NCBI RefSeq assembly: GCF_051859025.1
Contig: NZ_JBHYGL010000015.1
Location: 1-64,000 of the forward strand
DNA length: 64,000 nt
From: Falsiroseomonas sp051859025
Lineage (GTDB): Bacteria > Pseudomonadota > Alphaproteobacteria > Acetobacterales > Acetobacteraceae
Direction: 5' to 3'
The translations under genes were made by a program, and so were the position numbers. Below are positions 8,200-17,365 of the stretch, one piece after another (the first letter of the stretch is position 1; each line of letters opens with the position of its first letter). Below the pieces are notes generated by a model. It worked only from the letters and a program-made list of their open reading frames with translations. It ran no database searches and had not been told where the DNA came from.

Positions 8200-8862
8200 G
8201 TGGCCGAGAACGACATCATCGCGCGCCTCGGGCGCCTCGATTCCTGCGCGCTGTCCGACGCCATGGACAAGCTCGGCCTGCCGCCCGCCCTCTCCTTCAT
8301 GCCGCCGCGCACGATCCGGGGCCGCATCGCCGGCCGCGTGATGACGGTGCGCCTGGCCGAAGGCCCGCCGCCGCCCGGCACCACGCCCCGCCACCTCTGC
8401 TCCGCCGCGATCGAGGCCGCGCAGCCCGGCGACATCCTGCTGATCCAGCACATCCCCGGCCTGGATGCCGGGGGCTGGGGCGGCATCCTCTCACGCGCCG
8501 CGAAGGCGCGCGGCCTTGCGGGCGTGATCACCGATGGCGCCGCGCGCGACATCGACGAGGCGAAGGAGATCGCCTTCCCCGTCTTCGCCGCCGCCACCAC
8601 GGCCCGCACCGCCCGCGGCCGGCTGCATGAGGCCGAGACCGGCGGCCCCGTCACCCTCGGCGGCGTCGCCGCGCAACCCGGCGACTATGCGCTGGCCGAT
8701 GGCAGCGGCGTGGTGCTGGTCGCCGCCCGCGACATCATGCGCGTACTGGACGCGGCCGAGATGATCGCGGCGCGGGAGGCCGCCATGGCCCGTGACGTGG
8801 AGGCGGGAAAACCCGTCAGCCAGGTCATGGGTGCGGATTACGAACACATGCTGCAACGCTGA
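8200..8862 (+). CDS. RraA-family aldolase/decarboxylase
   Basis: A 220-residue protein of the RraA-like / HMG-aldolase family. These metal-dependent enzymes cleave 4-hydroxy-4-methyl-2-oxoglutarate or decarboxylate oxaloacetate. The family signature is present: Asp112-Gly-x-x-Arg116-Asp117. The start is GTG after GGAGG (12-base spacer); no in-frame ATG fits better. It heads a rightward operon with a CMD-family protein, a metallo-hydrolase and an alpha/beta hydrolase. A second family member lies at 23566-24282. The exact substrate cannot be read from sequence. Confidence 0.8.
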   Translation: MAENDIIARLGRLDSCALSDAMDKLGLPPALSFMPPRTIRGRIAGRVMTVRLAEGPPPPGTTPRHLCSAAIEAAQPGDILLIQHIPGLDAGGWGGILSRAAKARGLAGVITDGAARDIDEAKEIAFPVFAAATTARTARGRLHEAETGGPVTLGGVAAQPGDYALADGSGVVLVAARDIMRVLDAAEMIAAREAAMARDVEAGKPVSQVMGADYEHMLQR

Positions 8863-8871
8863 GGCACCACC

Positions 8872-9420
8872 ATGGCCCGCCTGCCCTACCGCACCCGCGC
8901 CGACCTGCCGGAGCAGGACCAGGACCTGCTGAAGCGCGACATCGCGCTGAACCGCCTGCTGGCGCACAGCCCCGGCCTGGCCCGCGCCTTCACCGGCCTC
9001 GCCATGCATATCCGCCACGCCAGCCGCCTCGATGCCCGGCTGCGCGAATTGGCGATCCTGCAGATCGGATGGCTGGCCCGCAGCCCCTATGAATGGTCGC
9101 ACCACGTTCGCATCAGCCAGGATTTCGGCTGCACCGAGGCCGATATCCGCGCCATCGCGACGGAAACCGATGGCGGCGAATCGGCGCTGGAGCCCGTCGC
9201 GAAGCTGGTGCTGCAAGGCGCGCGGGAGATGTGGCACGGCCCCGCCATGTCCACCGCCACCTTCGACGCGCTGCGCCCGCATTTCGATGCGGAGGCGCTG
9301 GTGGAACTGACCCTCATCATCGCGACCTATTGCGGGCTGGTGCGGTTCCTCGGGACCATGGAGATCGATGTGGAGCCGGACTACATGCCCTATCTCCTCG
9401 CCCATCCGCTGCCAGCATGA
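8872..9420 (+). CDS. carboxymuconolactone decarboxylase family protein
   Basis: A 182-residue all-helical protein of the CMD/AhpD-like superfamily. The core helix region carries YEWSHHVRI. The paired cysteines of AhpD-type peroxidases are absent, so a redox role is unlikely. Many such proteins sit in catabolic operons without a proven reaction. The ATG is 9 bases after the RraA stop, and the TGA overlaps the next gene in ATGA, which implies co-translation. Confidence 0.75.
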   Translation: MARLPYRTRADLPEQDQDLLKRDIALNRLLAHSPGLARAFTGLAMHIRHASRLDARLRELAILQIGWLARSPYEWSHHVRISQDFGCTEADIRAIATETDGGESALEPVAKLVLQGAREMWHGPAMSTATFDALRPHFDAEALVELTLIIATYCGLVRFLGTMEIDVEPDYMPYLLAHPLPA

Positions 9421-10301
9421 ATCAGGCGCAGGCGCCGGGTTTCTTCCACCGCCGCGTCGGCGACATCCTCGTCACCGCGCTGCATGACGGCCACCAGGAT
9501 TCGCCCGTCTCCTCCATGGACGGCATCGCGGCGGAGGAGGCGACGGCCCTGCTGGCCGCCACCTTCCGACCCGCGCGCCGCACGGCGGTGAACGCCTTCC
9601 TGATCCGCCACGGAGACCGCATCGCGCTGGTCGATGCGGGGCTGGGTCAGGGCGTGAAGCCGACCGTGGGCTTCGTCGCGAAGCATCTGACCGCTGCGGG
9701 CGTGGATGCCAGCGCGGTGGATACGCTGCTGATGACGCATCTCCATCGCGACCATTGGGGCGGCATCGCCGACAGCGCCGGCAACCCCGCCTTCCCGAAC
9801 GCCATGCTGCATGTCCATGCCGATGAGATCGCGCATTGGGACAGCGACGAGGCGATGATGCGCCTGCCCGACGCCGCGCAGCGCCAGGCAATGTTCATCG
9901 AGACCCGCAACCGCCTGCGCCCCTACCGCGACCGCATGCAGGTGTTCCGCGGTGGCGAAATCTTCCCCGGCGTCACCGCCATCCCGCTGCCTGGTCATAC
10001 GCCAGGGCACACCGGCTTCATGCTGTCGTCCCGGGGCAAGTCACTGCTGATCTGGGGCGACATCGTGCATGTGCCGGAAGTACAGATCGCCCGGCCGGAG
10101 GTAACGATGAAGGTCGATACCGACCCCGCCCTCGCCATCGCCACGCGCCGCCGCATCCTGGACCAGGTGGTGACGGATCGCCTCGCCATCGCGGGCATGC
10201 ACCTGCACTTCCCGGCCTTCGCGCATGTCGCGCGAGACGGTTCCGGCTATCGCCTGGTGCCGGATGCCTGGACGCTCGACCTCGACGGAGACACGCCATG
10301 A
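9417..10301 (+). CDS. metallo-beta-lactamase-fold hydrolase
   Basis: A 294-residue MBL-fold protein with the full metal motif His108-x-His110-x-Asp112-His113 (THLHRDH). A downstream GHTPGH and a GDIVH segment supply the further ligands. It resembles quorum-lactonase-like and other small-molecule hydrolases of the fold; a lactone or ester substrate is plausible. There is no signal peptide. Both ends overlap neighbours by four bases, so it is a middle member of the RraA-CMD-MBL-hydrolase operon. Confidence 0.8.
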   Translation: MNQAQAPGFFHRRVGDILVTALHDGHQDSPVSSMDGIAAEEATALLAATFRPARRTAVNAFLIRHGDRIALVDAGLGQGVKPTVGFVAKHLTAAGVDASAVDTLLMTHLHRDHWGGIADSAGNPAFPNAMLHVHADEIAHWDSDEAMMRLPDAAQRQAMFIETRNRLRPYRDRMQVFRGGEIFPGVTAIPLPGHTPGHTGFMLSSRGKSLLIWGDIVHVPEVQIARPEVTMKVDTDPALAIATRRRILDQVVTDRLAIAGMHLHFPAFAHVARDGSGYRLVPDAWTLDLDGDTP

Positions 10302-11086
10302 TGCGCTGGATCGACCTGGACGGCGCCGCCCTGCGCTATCACGACACGGGCGGCGACGGCCCCGTGCTGCTGCTGCTGCATGAAATGGGCGGCAGCCTGG
10401 AAAGCTGGGACTTCATGCTGCCGCTGCTGGCGAAACGCTGCCGCGTGCTGCGCTACGACCAGCGCGGGGCCGGCCTGTCGGAAAAGCCGCGCACGCCGCT
10501 GACGATGCCCGCCCAGGGCAATGACGCCGTGGCGCTGATGGATGCGCTTGGCATCACGCAGCCCGTTGTCGTGGTGGGCATGGCCGTCGGTGGCGCGCTG
10601 GCCCTCCACCTGGCGGCCGCGCATCCCGGCCGCGTGCGTGGTGCCGTCGTCTCCTCACCGGCGACGGGTGTGAACGAGGCCGGGCGCGTCGCGCTGCTGG
10701 CTCGCGCGCAGGAGATGGAGACGAAGGGCGCCCGCGCCGTCGTCGATACCGGGTTGATGACAAGCTATCCGCCCGCCATGCGGAGCGATGCCGACCGCTT
10801 TGCACATTGCCGCGCTTCGCGCCTCGGCGTCGATCCCGCCGGCCAGGCGGCGACGGCGCGGATGCTGGCGGATCTCGACATGCGCGCCGACCTCGCCAGC
10901 ATCGCCTGCCCCGTGCTGGTGCTGGCCGCGAAGCACGATCTGACGCGCCCGCCGGAGCGGGTGAAGCCCGTGGCCGACGCCATCGCCAGCGCCGAGTTCC
11001 GGGAGGTGGAGAGCGGCCACTTCATGGCCATCCAGACCCCGGAACTCATGTCCGACGCCGTGCTCGGCTTCCTCGACAGCCTTTAG
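10298..11086 (+). CDS. alpha/beta-hydrolase-fold protein with Ala at the nucleophile position
   Basis: A 262-residue alpha/beta-hydrolase fold protein. The oxyanion-side LHEMGG, the YDQRGAG turn, the acid region (AAKHD) and the catalytic-type His (ESGHF) are all recognisable. The nucleophile elbow, however, reads G-M-Ala96-V-G-G where Ser is normal. It may be a non-hydrolytic fold member or may use another mechanism. It is similar in size and layout to 3-oxoadipate enol-lactonases. The start is coupled to the MBL gene. The stop overlaps the stop of the convergent D-aminoacylase gene (11083-11086). Confidence 0.75.
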   Translation: MMRWIDLDGAALRYHDTGGDGPVLLLLHEMGGSLESWDFMLPLLAKRCRVLRYDQRGAGLSEKPRTPLTMPAQGNDAVALMDALGITQPVVVVGMAVGGALALHLAAAHPGRVRGAVVSSPATGVNEAGRVALLARAQEMETKGARAVVDTGLMTSYPPAMRSDADRFAHCRASRLGVDPAGQAATARMLADLDMRADLASIACPVLVLAAKHDLTRPPERVKPVADAIASAEFREVESGHFMAIQTPELMSDAVLGFLDSL

Positions 11087-12795
11087 GAGCGGACGAGCCG
11101 CCCCGGCCGCGCCCCCGTCTCCGCGCCGCGCTCCATGATGGGCACGCCGGAGACGAGGGTCATGTCGTAGCCATCCACGCGCTGCACCAGGCGGCGGCCG
11201 CCGGCGGGCAGGTCGTAGATCATCTCGGGGTGGTGCAGTCGCAGCGCGTCCAGGTCGATGATGTTGATGTCGGCCTTGAGGCCGGGCTTCAGCCGGCCCC
11301 GGTCATGGAAGCCGAAGAAATCAGCCGTACCGCTGGTCTGCCGCTGCACCACGAATTCCAGGGACAGGCGTTCGCCGCGGCTGCGGTCGCGCGTCCAATG
11401 CGTCAGGCCGAAGGTGGGCATGGATGCATCGCAGATCACGCCGCAATGCGCGCCGCCATCCGAAAGACCCACCACCGTATGCGGGTCCTGCAGCAGGTCG
11501 TGCAGCCGGTTGAAGTCGCCGCCGACATAGTTGACGACGGGGAAATACAGCATCCGCCCGCCATCGCCGCCCGTCAGGTAGTCGTAGCAGAAGGCCGCCG
11601 GCTCCTGCCCCGCCGCGGCCGCCATCGCCGCCATGCTGCGCTCCGGCGGCGGCTCGTAATCCGGCGGGTCGCCGAGGGCGAACATCTGGTCCCAGCGTGT
11701 CGCGATCTGGCGGGACAGCGGCGGCACCACATGCAGCAGGCGGGGGGATGCTTCCTCCGCCAGGATCTTCGCCCGCACCGCGGGGTCCCGCAGCCTTGCC
11801 AATTGCTCCGCCGGCGACAGGTTGGCGAGCTCGGCGAAGCTTTCACGCAGCGCAAAGGGGTTCAGCGACGTCGTCAGCCCGAGGATCAGCCCGACCGGCC
11901 GCGACGCCACCTGCGCCGCGAGCGGCAGCCCGTCGGCCCGCGCCGCGCGGACATGGCCAAGCAGGCGCTGCAAACGCCCGGGGTCCGCGTTGCGATCCGT
12001 CAGCAGGAACCACACCGGCCGCTGCGTACTGGCCGCGACCTGGCGCAGCCAGGCGAATTCCGCGGCCTCATCCTCGAAGTCGCTCAGCATGCCGAAGGTG
12101 CCGCGGCCCGAACGGCCGATCGCCTGGCCGATGGCGAGGAGTTCGCGGTGTTCCGCATAGCGCGCGGGCACCAGGTCACCGGTCGGCGTCTTGTGCTGGT
12201 CGGTGCGGCTGGTGGTGAAGCCGAAGGCGCCGGCGCGCAGCGCCTCCTCCGTCAGCTTCGCCATCTGCGCGATGTCGTCATCCGTCGCGGCCTGGCGGTT
12301 CAGCCCGCGCTCGCCCATGACATAGACGCGCAGCGGGTGGTGCGCGACCTGCGCGGCCACGTCGATGGTGCGCGGCATGGCATCCAGCGCGTCGAGGTAT
12401 TCGGGAAAGCTCTCCCAGTTCCACTGCAGACCCTCGGCGAGGGTGATGCCGGGAATGTCCTCCACGCCTTCCATCAAATCGATCAGCGCCTGGTGATCGC
12501 GCTTGCGGACGGGAGCGAAGCCGACGCCGCAATTCCCGAACAGGATCGTCGTAGCGCCATGCCAGACGGAAGGTGCCAGCACCGGGTCCCAGGTCGCCTG
12601 CCCGTCGTAATGCGTATGCACATCCACCCAGCCCGGGGCGACGATGCGGCCTTCCGCCTGCACGTCGCGCTTTGCGGGCCCGGCCTTGCCGCCGACCTGC
12701 GTGATGCGGTCGCCATCGATCGCCACGTCGCCGGTGAAGCGGGGCGCCCCCGTGCCGTCCACGATGGTGCCGCCGCGGATGACCAGGTCGTGCAT
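11083..12795 (-). CDS. D-aminoacylase-type amidohydrolase
   Basis: A 570-residue amidohydrolase of the D-aminoacylase / N-acyl-D-amino-acid deacylase group. The N-terminus has the small beta domain (DLVIRGGTIVDG), then the metal motif His60-x-His62-x-Asp64 (DVHTHYD). GLSDGGAH carries the late catalytic Asp. Such enzymes hydrolyse N-acyl or related amides. The start has GGAGC just upstream. The palindrome TTGTCCGGACAA lies 25 bases before the ATG, between this gene and the divergent ABC binding protein. That suggests joint control of hydrolase and importer. Confidence 0.85.
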   Translation of the reverse strand: MHDLVIRGGTIVDGTGAPRFTGDVAIDGDRITQVGGKAGPAKRDVQAEGRIVAPGWVDVHTHYDGQATWDPVLAPSVWHGATTILFGNCGVGFAPVRKRDHQALIDLMEGVEDIPGITLAEGLQWNWESFPEYLDALDAMPRTIDVAAQVAHHPLRVYVMGERGLNRQAATDDDIAQMAKLTEEALRAGAFGFTTSRTDQHKTPTGDLVPARYAEHRELLAIGQAIGRSGRGTFGMLSDFEDEAAEFAWLRQVAASTQRPVWFLLTDRNADPGRLQRLLGHVRAARADGLPLAAQVASRPVGLILGLTTSLNPFALRESFAELANLSPAEQLARLRDPAVRAKILAEEASPRLLHVVPPLSRQIATRWDQMFALGDPPDYEPPPERSMAAMAAAAGQEPAAFCYDYLTGGDGGRMLYFPVVNYVGGDFNRLHDLLQDPHTVVGLSDGGAHCGVICDASMPTFGLTHWTRDRSRGERLSLEFVVQRQTSGTADFFGFHDRGRLKPGLKADINIIDLDALRLHHPEMIYDLPAGGRRLVQRVDGYDMTLVSGVPIMERGAETGARPGRLVRS

Positions 12796-12820
12796 GAAGG
12801 CTCCTTGCCAAGGATCGAGG

Positions 12821-12832
12821 TTGTCCGGACAA
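12821..12832. promoter_or_regulatory. perfect 12-bp dyad, candidate operator
   Basis: TTGTCCGGACAA is a perfect palindrome in the gap between the divergent D-aminoacylase and ABC binding protein genes. A one-base variant lies upstream of the livH operon (39114-39126) and a degenerate copy lies at 28202-28213. The form resembles sites bound by GntR-family repressors, but no such gene is in the window, so the regulator is unknown. Confidence 0.5.
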
Positions 12833-12867
12833 TGGCGCCGGCCACGCGGAATGGCAACGGCGGATCG

Positions 12868-12877
12868 GGACCGGTCC
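12868..12877. promoter_or_regulatory. second palindrome in the same divergent promoter
   Basis: GGACCGGTCC is a perfect 10-bp dyad 43 bases before the binding-protein ATG and 36 bases from the TTGTCCGGACAA site. It shares the GGAC/GTCC ends with that site and may be a secondary site. Given the GC content it could also be chance. Confidence 0.25.
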
Positions 12878-12920
12878 GGCCGAGTTGACCAGGCGTCGGG
12901 GCGGGACGGGGGAAAGACCA

Positions 12921-14513
12921 ATGGCGATCGAACGGCGCGACATCCTGCTCGGCACCATGGCCATGACGGCCGGTGCACCCCTGGCCGCGCCCGCGCTGGC
13001 CCAACGCGGCCAAGGGGGCGCAGGCAGAACCCTGCTGCTGGCCGCGCCCGGCGCGCCGGAGGGCTTCGATGGCGATGCGCTGCGCCCCGGCACGCAGGAA
13101 ACCGTGGTGCAGGTCTATGAGGGCCTGACCCGCTACGGCCGCGTGGAACGCGACGGCCGCCCCTACCTCAACCCCGATGTCATCGAGGGTCATCTGGCGG
13201 AAAGCTGGACGACCTCCCCGGATGGCAAGACCTGGGTCTTCAAGCTGCGCCAGGGCGTGCGCAGCTTCTTCGGGAATGAGATGACGGCCGCCGACGTCGA
13301 ATGGGGCTGGGCGAAATCCTTCGCGCAGCGCCGCACCGGCGCCTTCATTGCCAATGTCTCCAACGTCACCGCCGTGAAGGCGATCTCGAAATACGAGGTG
13401 GAGTTCACCCTCTCCGCCCCCAGCATGATCCTGCTGAGCGCGCTGACCCTCTACCTCCCTGCCGTCTACGACAGCACGGAAGTGAAGAAGCACGCGACGC
13501 CGGAAGACCCCTGGGCGCTGAAGTGGATGGAGACCAACACCGCGGGCTTCGGGGCCTACCACCTGGAATCCGTGCGCTCCGGCGAACAGGCGGTCTTCGT
13601 CGCCAACCCCAACTATTTCCGCGAACAGCCCTTCTTCACGCGCGTGGTCTATCGCGCCGTTCCCTCCGCCGCATCGCGCATCACGCTGCTGCGCAGCGGC
13701 CAGGTGCAGTGGATCCATCGCCCGCTGCTGCAGCAGGTGGCGGAGCTGCGCAGCGACCGGCGCGTGAGGACGCAGGACAGTTTCGGCCGCACAATCTCCT
13801 CCGTGCGCATGAATCTCCGCTTCCCGCCCTTCGACAACAAGCTGGTTCGCCAGGCCTTCAACTTTGCCGTGGACAAGCCCGCGCTGATCCAGGGCGTGTT
13901 CTTCGGCTTCGCGGAGCAGGCACGCTCCATCGTGCCGCCCATCGTCGCGGGCTACGACCCCAGCTTCTTCAACTACGACTACAATCCCGCCAGGGCCCGC
14001 GCGCTGCTGGCGCAGGCGAACTTCAACTTCGACCAGAATGTCGAAATCCTCTACTCCCAGATCTTCAACTGGGAGGAGCCGATGTCCATCCAGGTGGCCG
14101 CGCAGTTGCAGGCCGTGGGCGTCAAGGCGCGCGCAGTACGGATCAGCGACAGCGACATGCGGGCACGCGGCGCGCCCAATCGCCAGGACATGCCGATGTT
14201 CTCCTTCGAGGACGGGCCCATCGTCCTCGATCCCGTCTATGCGACCTTCCTGCTGGCGCATTCCCAGGGCGTATCCAACCGCGCCCGCTTCGCCGACCCG
14301 CGCATGGACGCGCTGATCGACGAGGCGCGGCAGACGCTCGACGTGCCGCGCCGCAACGAGTTGATGCGCGACGCGCAGAAGCTCTGGATGGATGAGGCCC
14401 CCTGGATCGTCACGGTCTATCCGACAGTGTGGGAAGCGATGGCCGGCAACATCACGGGCTGGTGCCCGTATCCGGATGAGCATGAGCGCTGGTACGATCT
14501 GAGGGTGGCGTAG
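12921..14513 (+). CDS. ABC transporter substrate-binding protein, peptide/nickel family
   Basis: A 530-residue family-5 solute-binding protein. The N-terminus is Tat-like (Arg5-Arg6 then a hydrophobic stretch, ending PALA), so it is exported to the periplasm. The two-lobed SBP_bac_5 body includes HLAESWTTSPDGKTWVF near residue 90. It delivers ligands to the permease and ATPase genes that follow directly. Family members bind oligopeptides, glycosides or other amides. The ATG is preceded by GGGGGAAAGA. Confidence 0.85.
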   Translation: MAIERRDILLGTMAMTAGAPLAAPALAQRGQGGAGRTLLLAAPGAPEGFDGDALRPGTQETVVQVYEGLTRYGRVERDGRPYLNPDVIEGHLAESWTTSPDGKTWVFKLRQGVRSFFGNEMTAADVEWGWAKSFAQRRTGAFIANVSNVTAVKAISKYEVEFTLSAPSMILLSALTLYLPAVYDSTEVKKHATPEDPWALKWMETNTAGFGAYHLESVRSGEQAVFVANPNYFREQPFFTRVVYRAVPSAASRITLLRSGQVQWIHRPLLQQVAELRSDRRVRTQDSFGRTISSVRMNLRFPPFDNKLVRQAFNFAVDKPALIQGVFFGFAEQARSIVPPIVAGYDPSFFNYDYNPARARALLAQANFNFDQNVEILYSQIFNWEEPMSIQVAAQLQAVGVKARAVRISDSDMRARGAPNRQDMPMFSFEDGPIVLDPVYATFLLAHSQGVSNRARFADPRMDALIDEARQTLDVPRRNELMRDAQKLWMDEAPWIVTVYPTVWEAMAGNITGWCPYPDEHERWYDLRVA

Positions 14514-14520
14514 CAGGCCC

Positions 14521-15528
14521 ATGCCGATCGGGCGGATGCTGGCGCGGCGCCTGGTGCTGGTGGTGCCGCTGCTCTTCGTGATCCTGCTGGGCACCTTCAT
14601 GCTGGTGCGCCTCAGCGGGCAGGACCCGGTGGGCCTGCTGGCCGGCCCTACCGCGACCGCGGCGGAGATCGAGCTGGTGCGCGCCTCGCTCGCGCTTGAC
14701 CAGCCGATCTGGGTGCAGTTCGGCGTCTATCTCGGCAAGGTGGTGCAGGGGGACCTCGGCGCCTCCTGGCTCAGCAACCGCCCCGTGCTGGCGGAGATCC
14801 TGGACCGTGCGCCGGCGACGCTGGAACTGATGCTCTGGGGCGTGTTCATCGGCGCGGGCATCGGCATCCCCGTTGGGCTGCGAGCGGCCTTCCGCCCGGA
14901 TCGCACCTTCGACCAGGCAAGCCGCTTCTTCTCCCTGCTCGGCTTTTCCGTGCCGACCTATTGGCTCGGCCTCATCATGCTGTTCGTGTTCTTCTACCTG
15001 CTGGAATGGGCGCCGCCGGGCATGGGGCGCATCAGCCTGTTCCTCGACCCGCCACCGCGAATCACCGGCAGCTACCTGATCGACGGGCTGATCGCCGCGG
15101 ATTGGGAACTGGCGGCCTCCGCGGCCTCGCAACTCATCCTGCCTGTCATCTGCGTCGCCATCATCGCGGCCGCGCCGATCATCAAGCAGACCCGCGCCAT
15201 CGCGCTGGAAGTGCTGGCCAGCGACTACATCCGCTATGCCCGCGCGCAGGGCCTGCCGAAGCGGGAGATCCGCGCCATGGCGCTGCGCAACAGCGCGACG
15301 CCCATCGTCACCTTCATCGGCACGGAGATCACGGGCCTGGTGGGCACCACCTCCCTCATCGAATACGTCTTCGCATGGGGCGGCCTTGGGCAATACGGCC
15401 TTACCGCCATCATCGCGGGCGATTTCGCGGCGGTGCAGGGATACGTGCTGATGCTCGCGCTCTTCTCCGTGCTGGTCTTCCTCATCGTGGACATCTACGT
15501 GACACTCACAGAACCCCGCGCGGCATGA
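14521..15528 (+). CDS. ABC transporter permease, DppB type
   Basis: A 335-residue inner-membrane permease with six predicted helices. The EAA-type loop lies near residue 240 (RAQGLPKREI), which docks the ATPase. The N-terminal RRLVLVVPLLF segment and the SWLSNRPV periplasmic loop are typical of DppB/OppB. It starts 7 bases after the binding protein and overlaps the second permease by four bases. Confidence 0.85.
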   Translation: MPIGRMLARRLVLVVPLLFVILLGTFMLVRLSGQDPVGLLAGPTATAAEIELVRASLALDQPIWVQFGVYLGKVVQGDLGASWLSNRPVLAEILDRAPATLELMLWGVFIGAGIGIPVGLRAAFRPDRTFDQASRFFSLLGFSVPTYWLGLIMLFVFFYLLEWAPPGMGRISLFLDPPPRITGSYLIDGLIAADWELAASAASQLILPVICVAIIAAAPIIKQTRAIALEVLASDYIRYARAQGLPKREIRAMALRNSATPIVTFIGTEITGLVGTTSLIEYVFAWGGLGQYGLTAIIAGDFAAVQGYVLMLALFSVLVFLIVDIYVTLTEPRAA

Positions 15529-16397
15529 GCGCCACGATCGCCTCGCCCCGCTGGGTCCGCCGGATCGGCGGCATATCGCGCCGCAGCCCGACCCTGGCGG
15601 CAGGGGTCTTCATCATCCTGGGCTTCGCGGCGATGGCGCTGCTGGCGCCCTGGATCGCGCCCTTCGATCCCGAACTCGCCCAGTCCCGCAACGTGCTGGC
15701 CGCACCCGGCGGCGCGCACCTCATGGGCACGGATGGCAACGGGATGGACGTTTTCTCCCGCGTCATCGCCGGGGCACGCTGGGCCTTCGGCATCGCCATC
15801 CCCGCGGTGCTGGTGGGGCTGCTCGCCGGCGTACCGCTCGGCCTCTACACGGGCTATCGGGGCGGCTGGTTCGATGAGATCGCCATGCGCTTCTTCGATG
15901 CGCTGCGGGTCTTTCCCTCCATCATCCTGGCGCTGGCCGTCGTCGCCGCGGCGGGGCCCTCGCTGCTGAATGTCGTGCTGGTGATCGGCTTCCTCGACAG
16001 CCCCGTCTTCGCCCGGGTGGTGCGGGCGGAGGTTCTGGCCCTGCGGCATTCCACCTTCGTCGAAAGCGCGGTTTCCGCCGGCAATCCAACCTGGCGCATC
16101 CTGTTCGTCCATATCCTGCCGAATGCGTTGCAGGGCGCCATGGCGCAGACGGCGGTACGCGCAGCCTGGGCGGTTCGCATCAGCGCGACGCTTGCCTTCC
16201 TCGGCGTCGGCATCCAGCCGCCAACGCCGGAATGGGGCGCCATGATCCGCCAGGGCGCGGAGTATCTTGTCACCGGCCAGTGGTGGGTCGGCGTCTTCCC
16301 CGGCATCGCGCTGATCCTGATGGTGCTCGGCCTCAACATGCTCGGCGATGGGTTGCAGGACCTGCTGGACCCTCGCCGGAAGGCGGCGACGCGATGA
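15525..16397 (+). CDS. ABC transporter permease, DppC type
   Basis: A 290-residue permease. It has the DppC N-terminal single helix followed by the GTDGNGMDVFSR motif, which is diagnostic for this subunit (usually GTDxxGRD). The EAA loop is near AVSAGNPTWRI. It pairs with the upstream permease to form the channel. ATGA overlaps at both ends show tight coupling. Confidence 0.85.
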   Translation: MSATIASPRWVRRIGGISRRSPTLAAGVFIILGFAAMALLAPWIAPFDPELAQSRNVLAAPGGAHLMGTDGNGMDVFSRVIAGARWAFGIAIPAVLVGLLAGVPLGLYTGYRGGWFDEIAMRFFDALRVFPSIILALAVVAAAGPSLLNVVLVIGFLDSPVFARVVRAEVLALRHSTFVESAVSAGNPTWRILFVHILPNALQGAMAQTAVRAAWAVRISATLAFLGVGIQPPTPEWGAMIRQGAEYLVTGQWWVGVFPGIALILMVLGLNMLGDGLQDLLDPRRKAATR

Positions 16398-17365
16398 CGT
16401 TGTTGCGCGTCGAGGACCTCCACACCCACTTCATCTCCCGCAACCTCGACAATGAGATACAGGTCGCGAAGGCGCTGAACGGCGTCTCCTTCTCCCTCGA
16501 TGCCGGCCGCATCCTGGGCCTCGTGGGGGAAACCGGCGCCGGCAAGTCGCTGACCGCCACTTCCATCATGGGCCTGCTCCGCCCGCCCGCGCGCATCATG
16601 GGCGGCCGCGCGCTGTTCCAGGGGCAGGATTTGCTGGCGATGCCCGATGATGACCTCAACGCGCTGCGCGGCCGCGACATCGCGCTGGTGGTGCAGAGCC
16701 CGAAATCCTCGCTCGACCCCCTCAGCCGCATCGGCGACCAACTCATCCGCATCCGCCGCGCCCATCGCGGCGGCAGCGTGGCGGAGGCGCGGGAGAAGGC
16801 GATCGCCATGCTCGGCAGCCTCGGCATTCCCGATCCCGCGCGGCGGATGCGCGCCTGGCCGCATGAGCTTTCCGGCGGCATGGCACAGCGTGTGCTCATA
16901 GCCCTCGCGCTGATGAACGAACCGCGGCTGCTGATTGCGGATGAACCGACGACCGGCCTCGATGTCACGGTGCAGGCGCAGATCCTGGACCTGCTGCGGG
17001 ACCTGGTGCGGCGCACCGGCATCGGCGCCATGATCATCACCCATGACCTCGGCGTGGTGGCGCATTACTGCGACGAGATGGCGGTGATGTATGCCGGCGC
17101 CATCGTCGAAAGCGGGCCCGTGCGCCAGGTGTTCCGACGCCCGACGCATCCCTACACCGTGAACCTCATCGGCGCGACGCCGGAACGCCTGCGGCTTGGC
17201 GCCACGCGCACCGTCGGCGGCCCGCCGCCCAACCTCCGCGCCCTGCCGCCCGGCTGCCCCTACCAGGATCGCTGCCCGCAGGCGGGCGCGGATTGCACGA
17301 CGGTGCCGCCCGATGTCGCCCTCGGCGATGGCCATGTCGCGCGCTGCCACCGGGTGGCGGCATGA
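16394..17365 (+). CDS. ABC transporter ATP-binding protein, DppD type
   Basis: A 323-residue ATPase. Walker A is GETGAGKS (near 43-50), the signature is LSGGM, and Walker B is LLIADEP followed by TTGLD. The C-terminal oligopeptide-transporter extension has the Cys-rich CPYQDRCP motif. In DppD/OppD-type proteins such cysteines can hold an iron-sulfur cluster. It powers the importer encoded upstream. It overlaps the next ATPase by four bases. Confidence 0.85.
   Translation: MTLLRVEDLHTHFISRNLDNEIQVAKALNGVSFSLDAGRILGLVGETGAGKSLTATSIMGLLRPPARIMGGRALFQGQDLLAMPDDDLNALRGRDIALVVQSPKSSLDPLSRIGDQLIRIRRAHRGGSVAEAREKAIAMLGSLGIPDPARRMRAWPHELSGGMAQRVLIALALMNEPRLLIADEPTTGLDVTVQAQILDLLRDLVRRTGIGAMIITHDLGVVAHYCDEMAVMYAGAIVESGPVRQVFRRPTHPYTVNLIGATPERLRLGATRTVGGPPPNLRALPPGCPYQDRCPQAGADCTTVPPDVALGDGHVARCHRVAA

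Noticed and set aside
12483..14600. A 705-codon open frame on the minus strand
   Set aside because: It covers the family-5 binding protein in antisense and overlaps the D-aminoacylase; composition is typical of a shadow frame.
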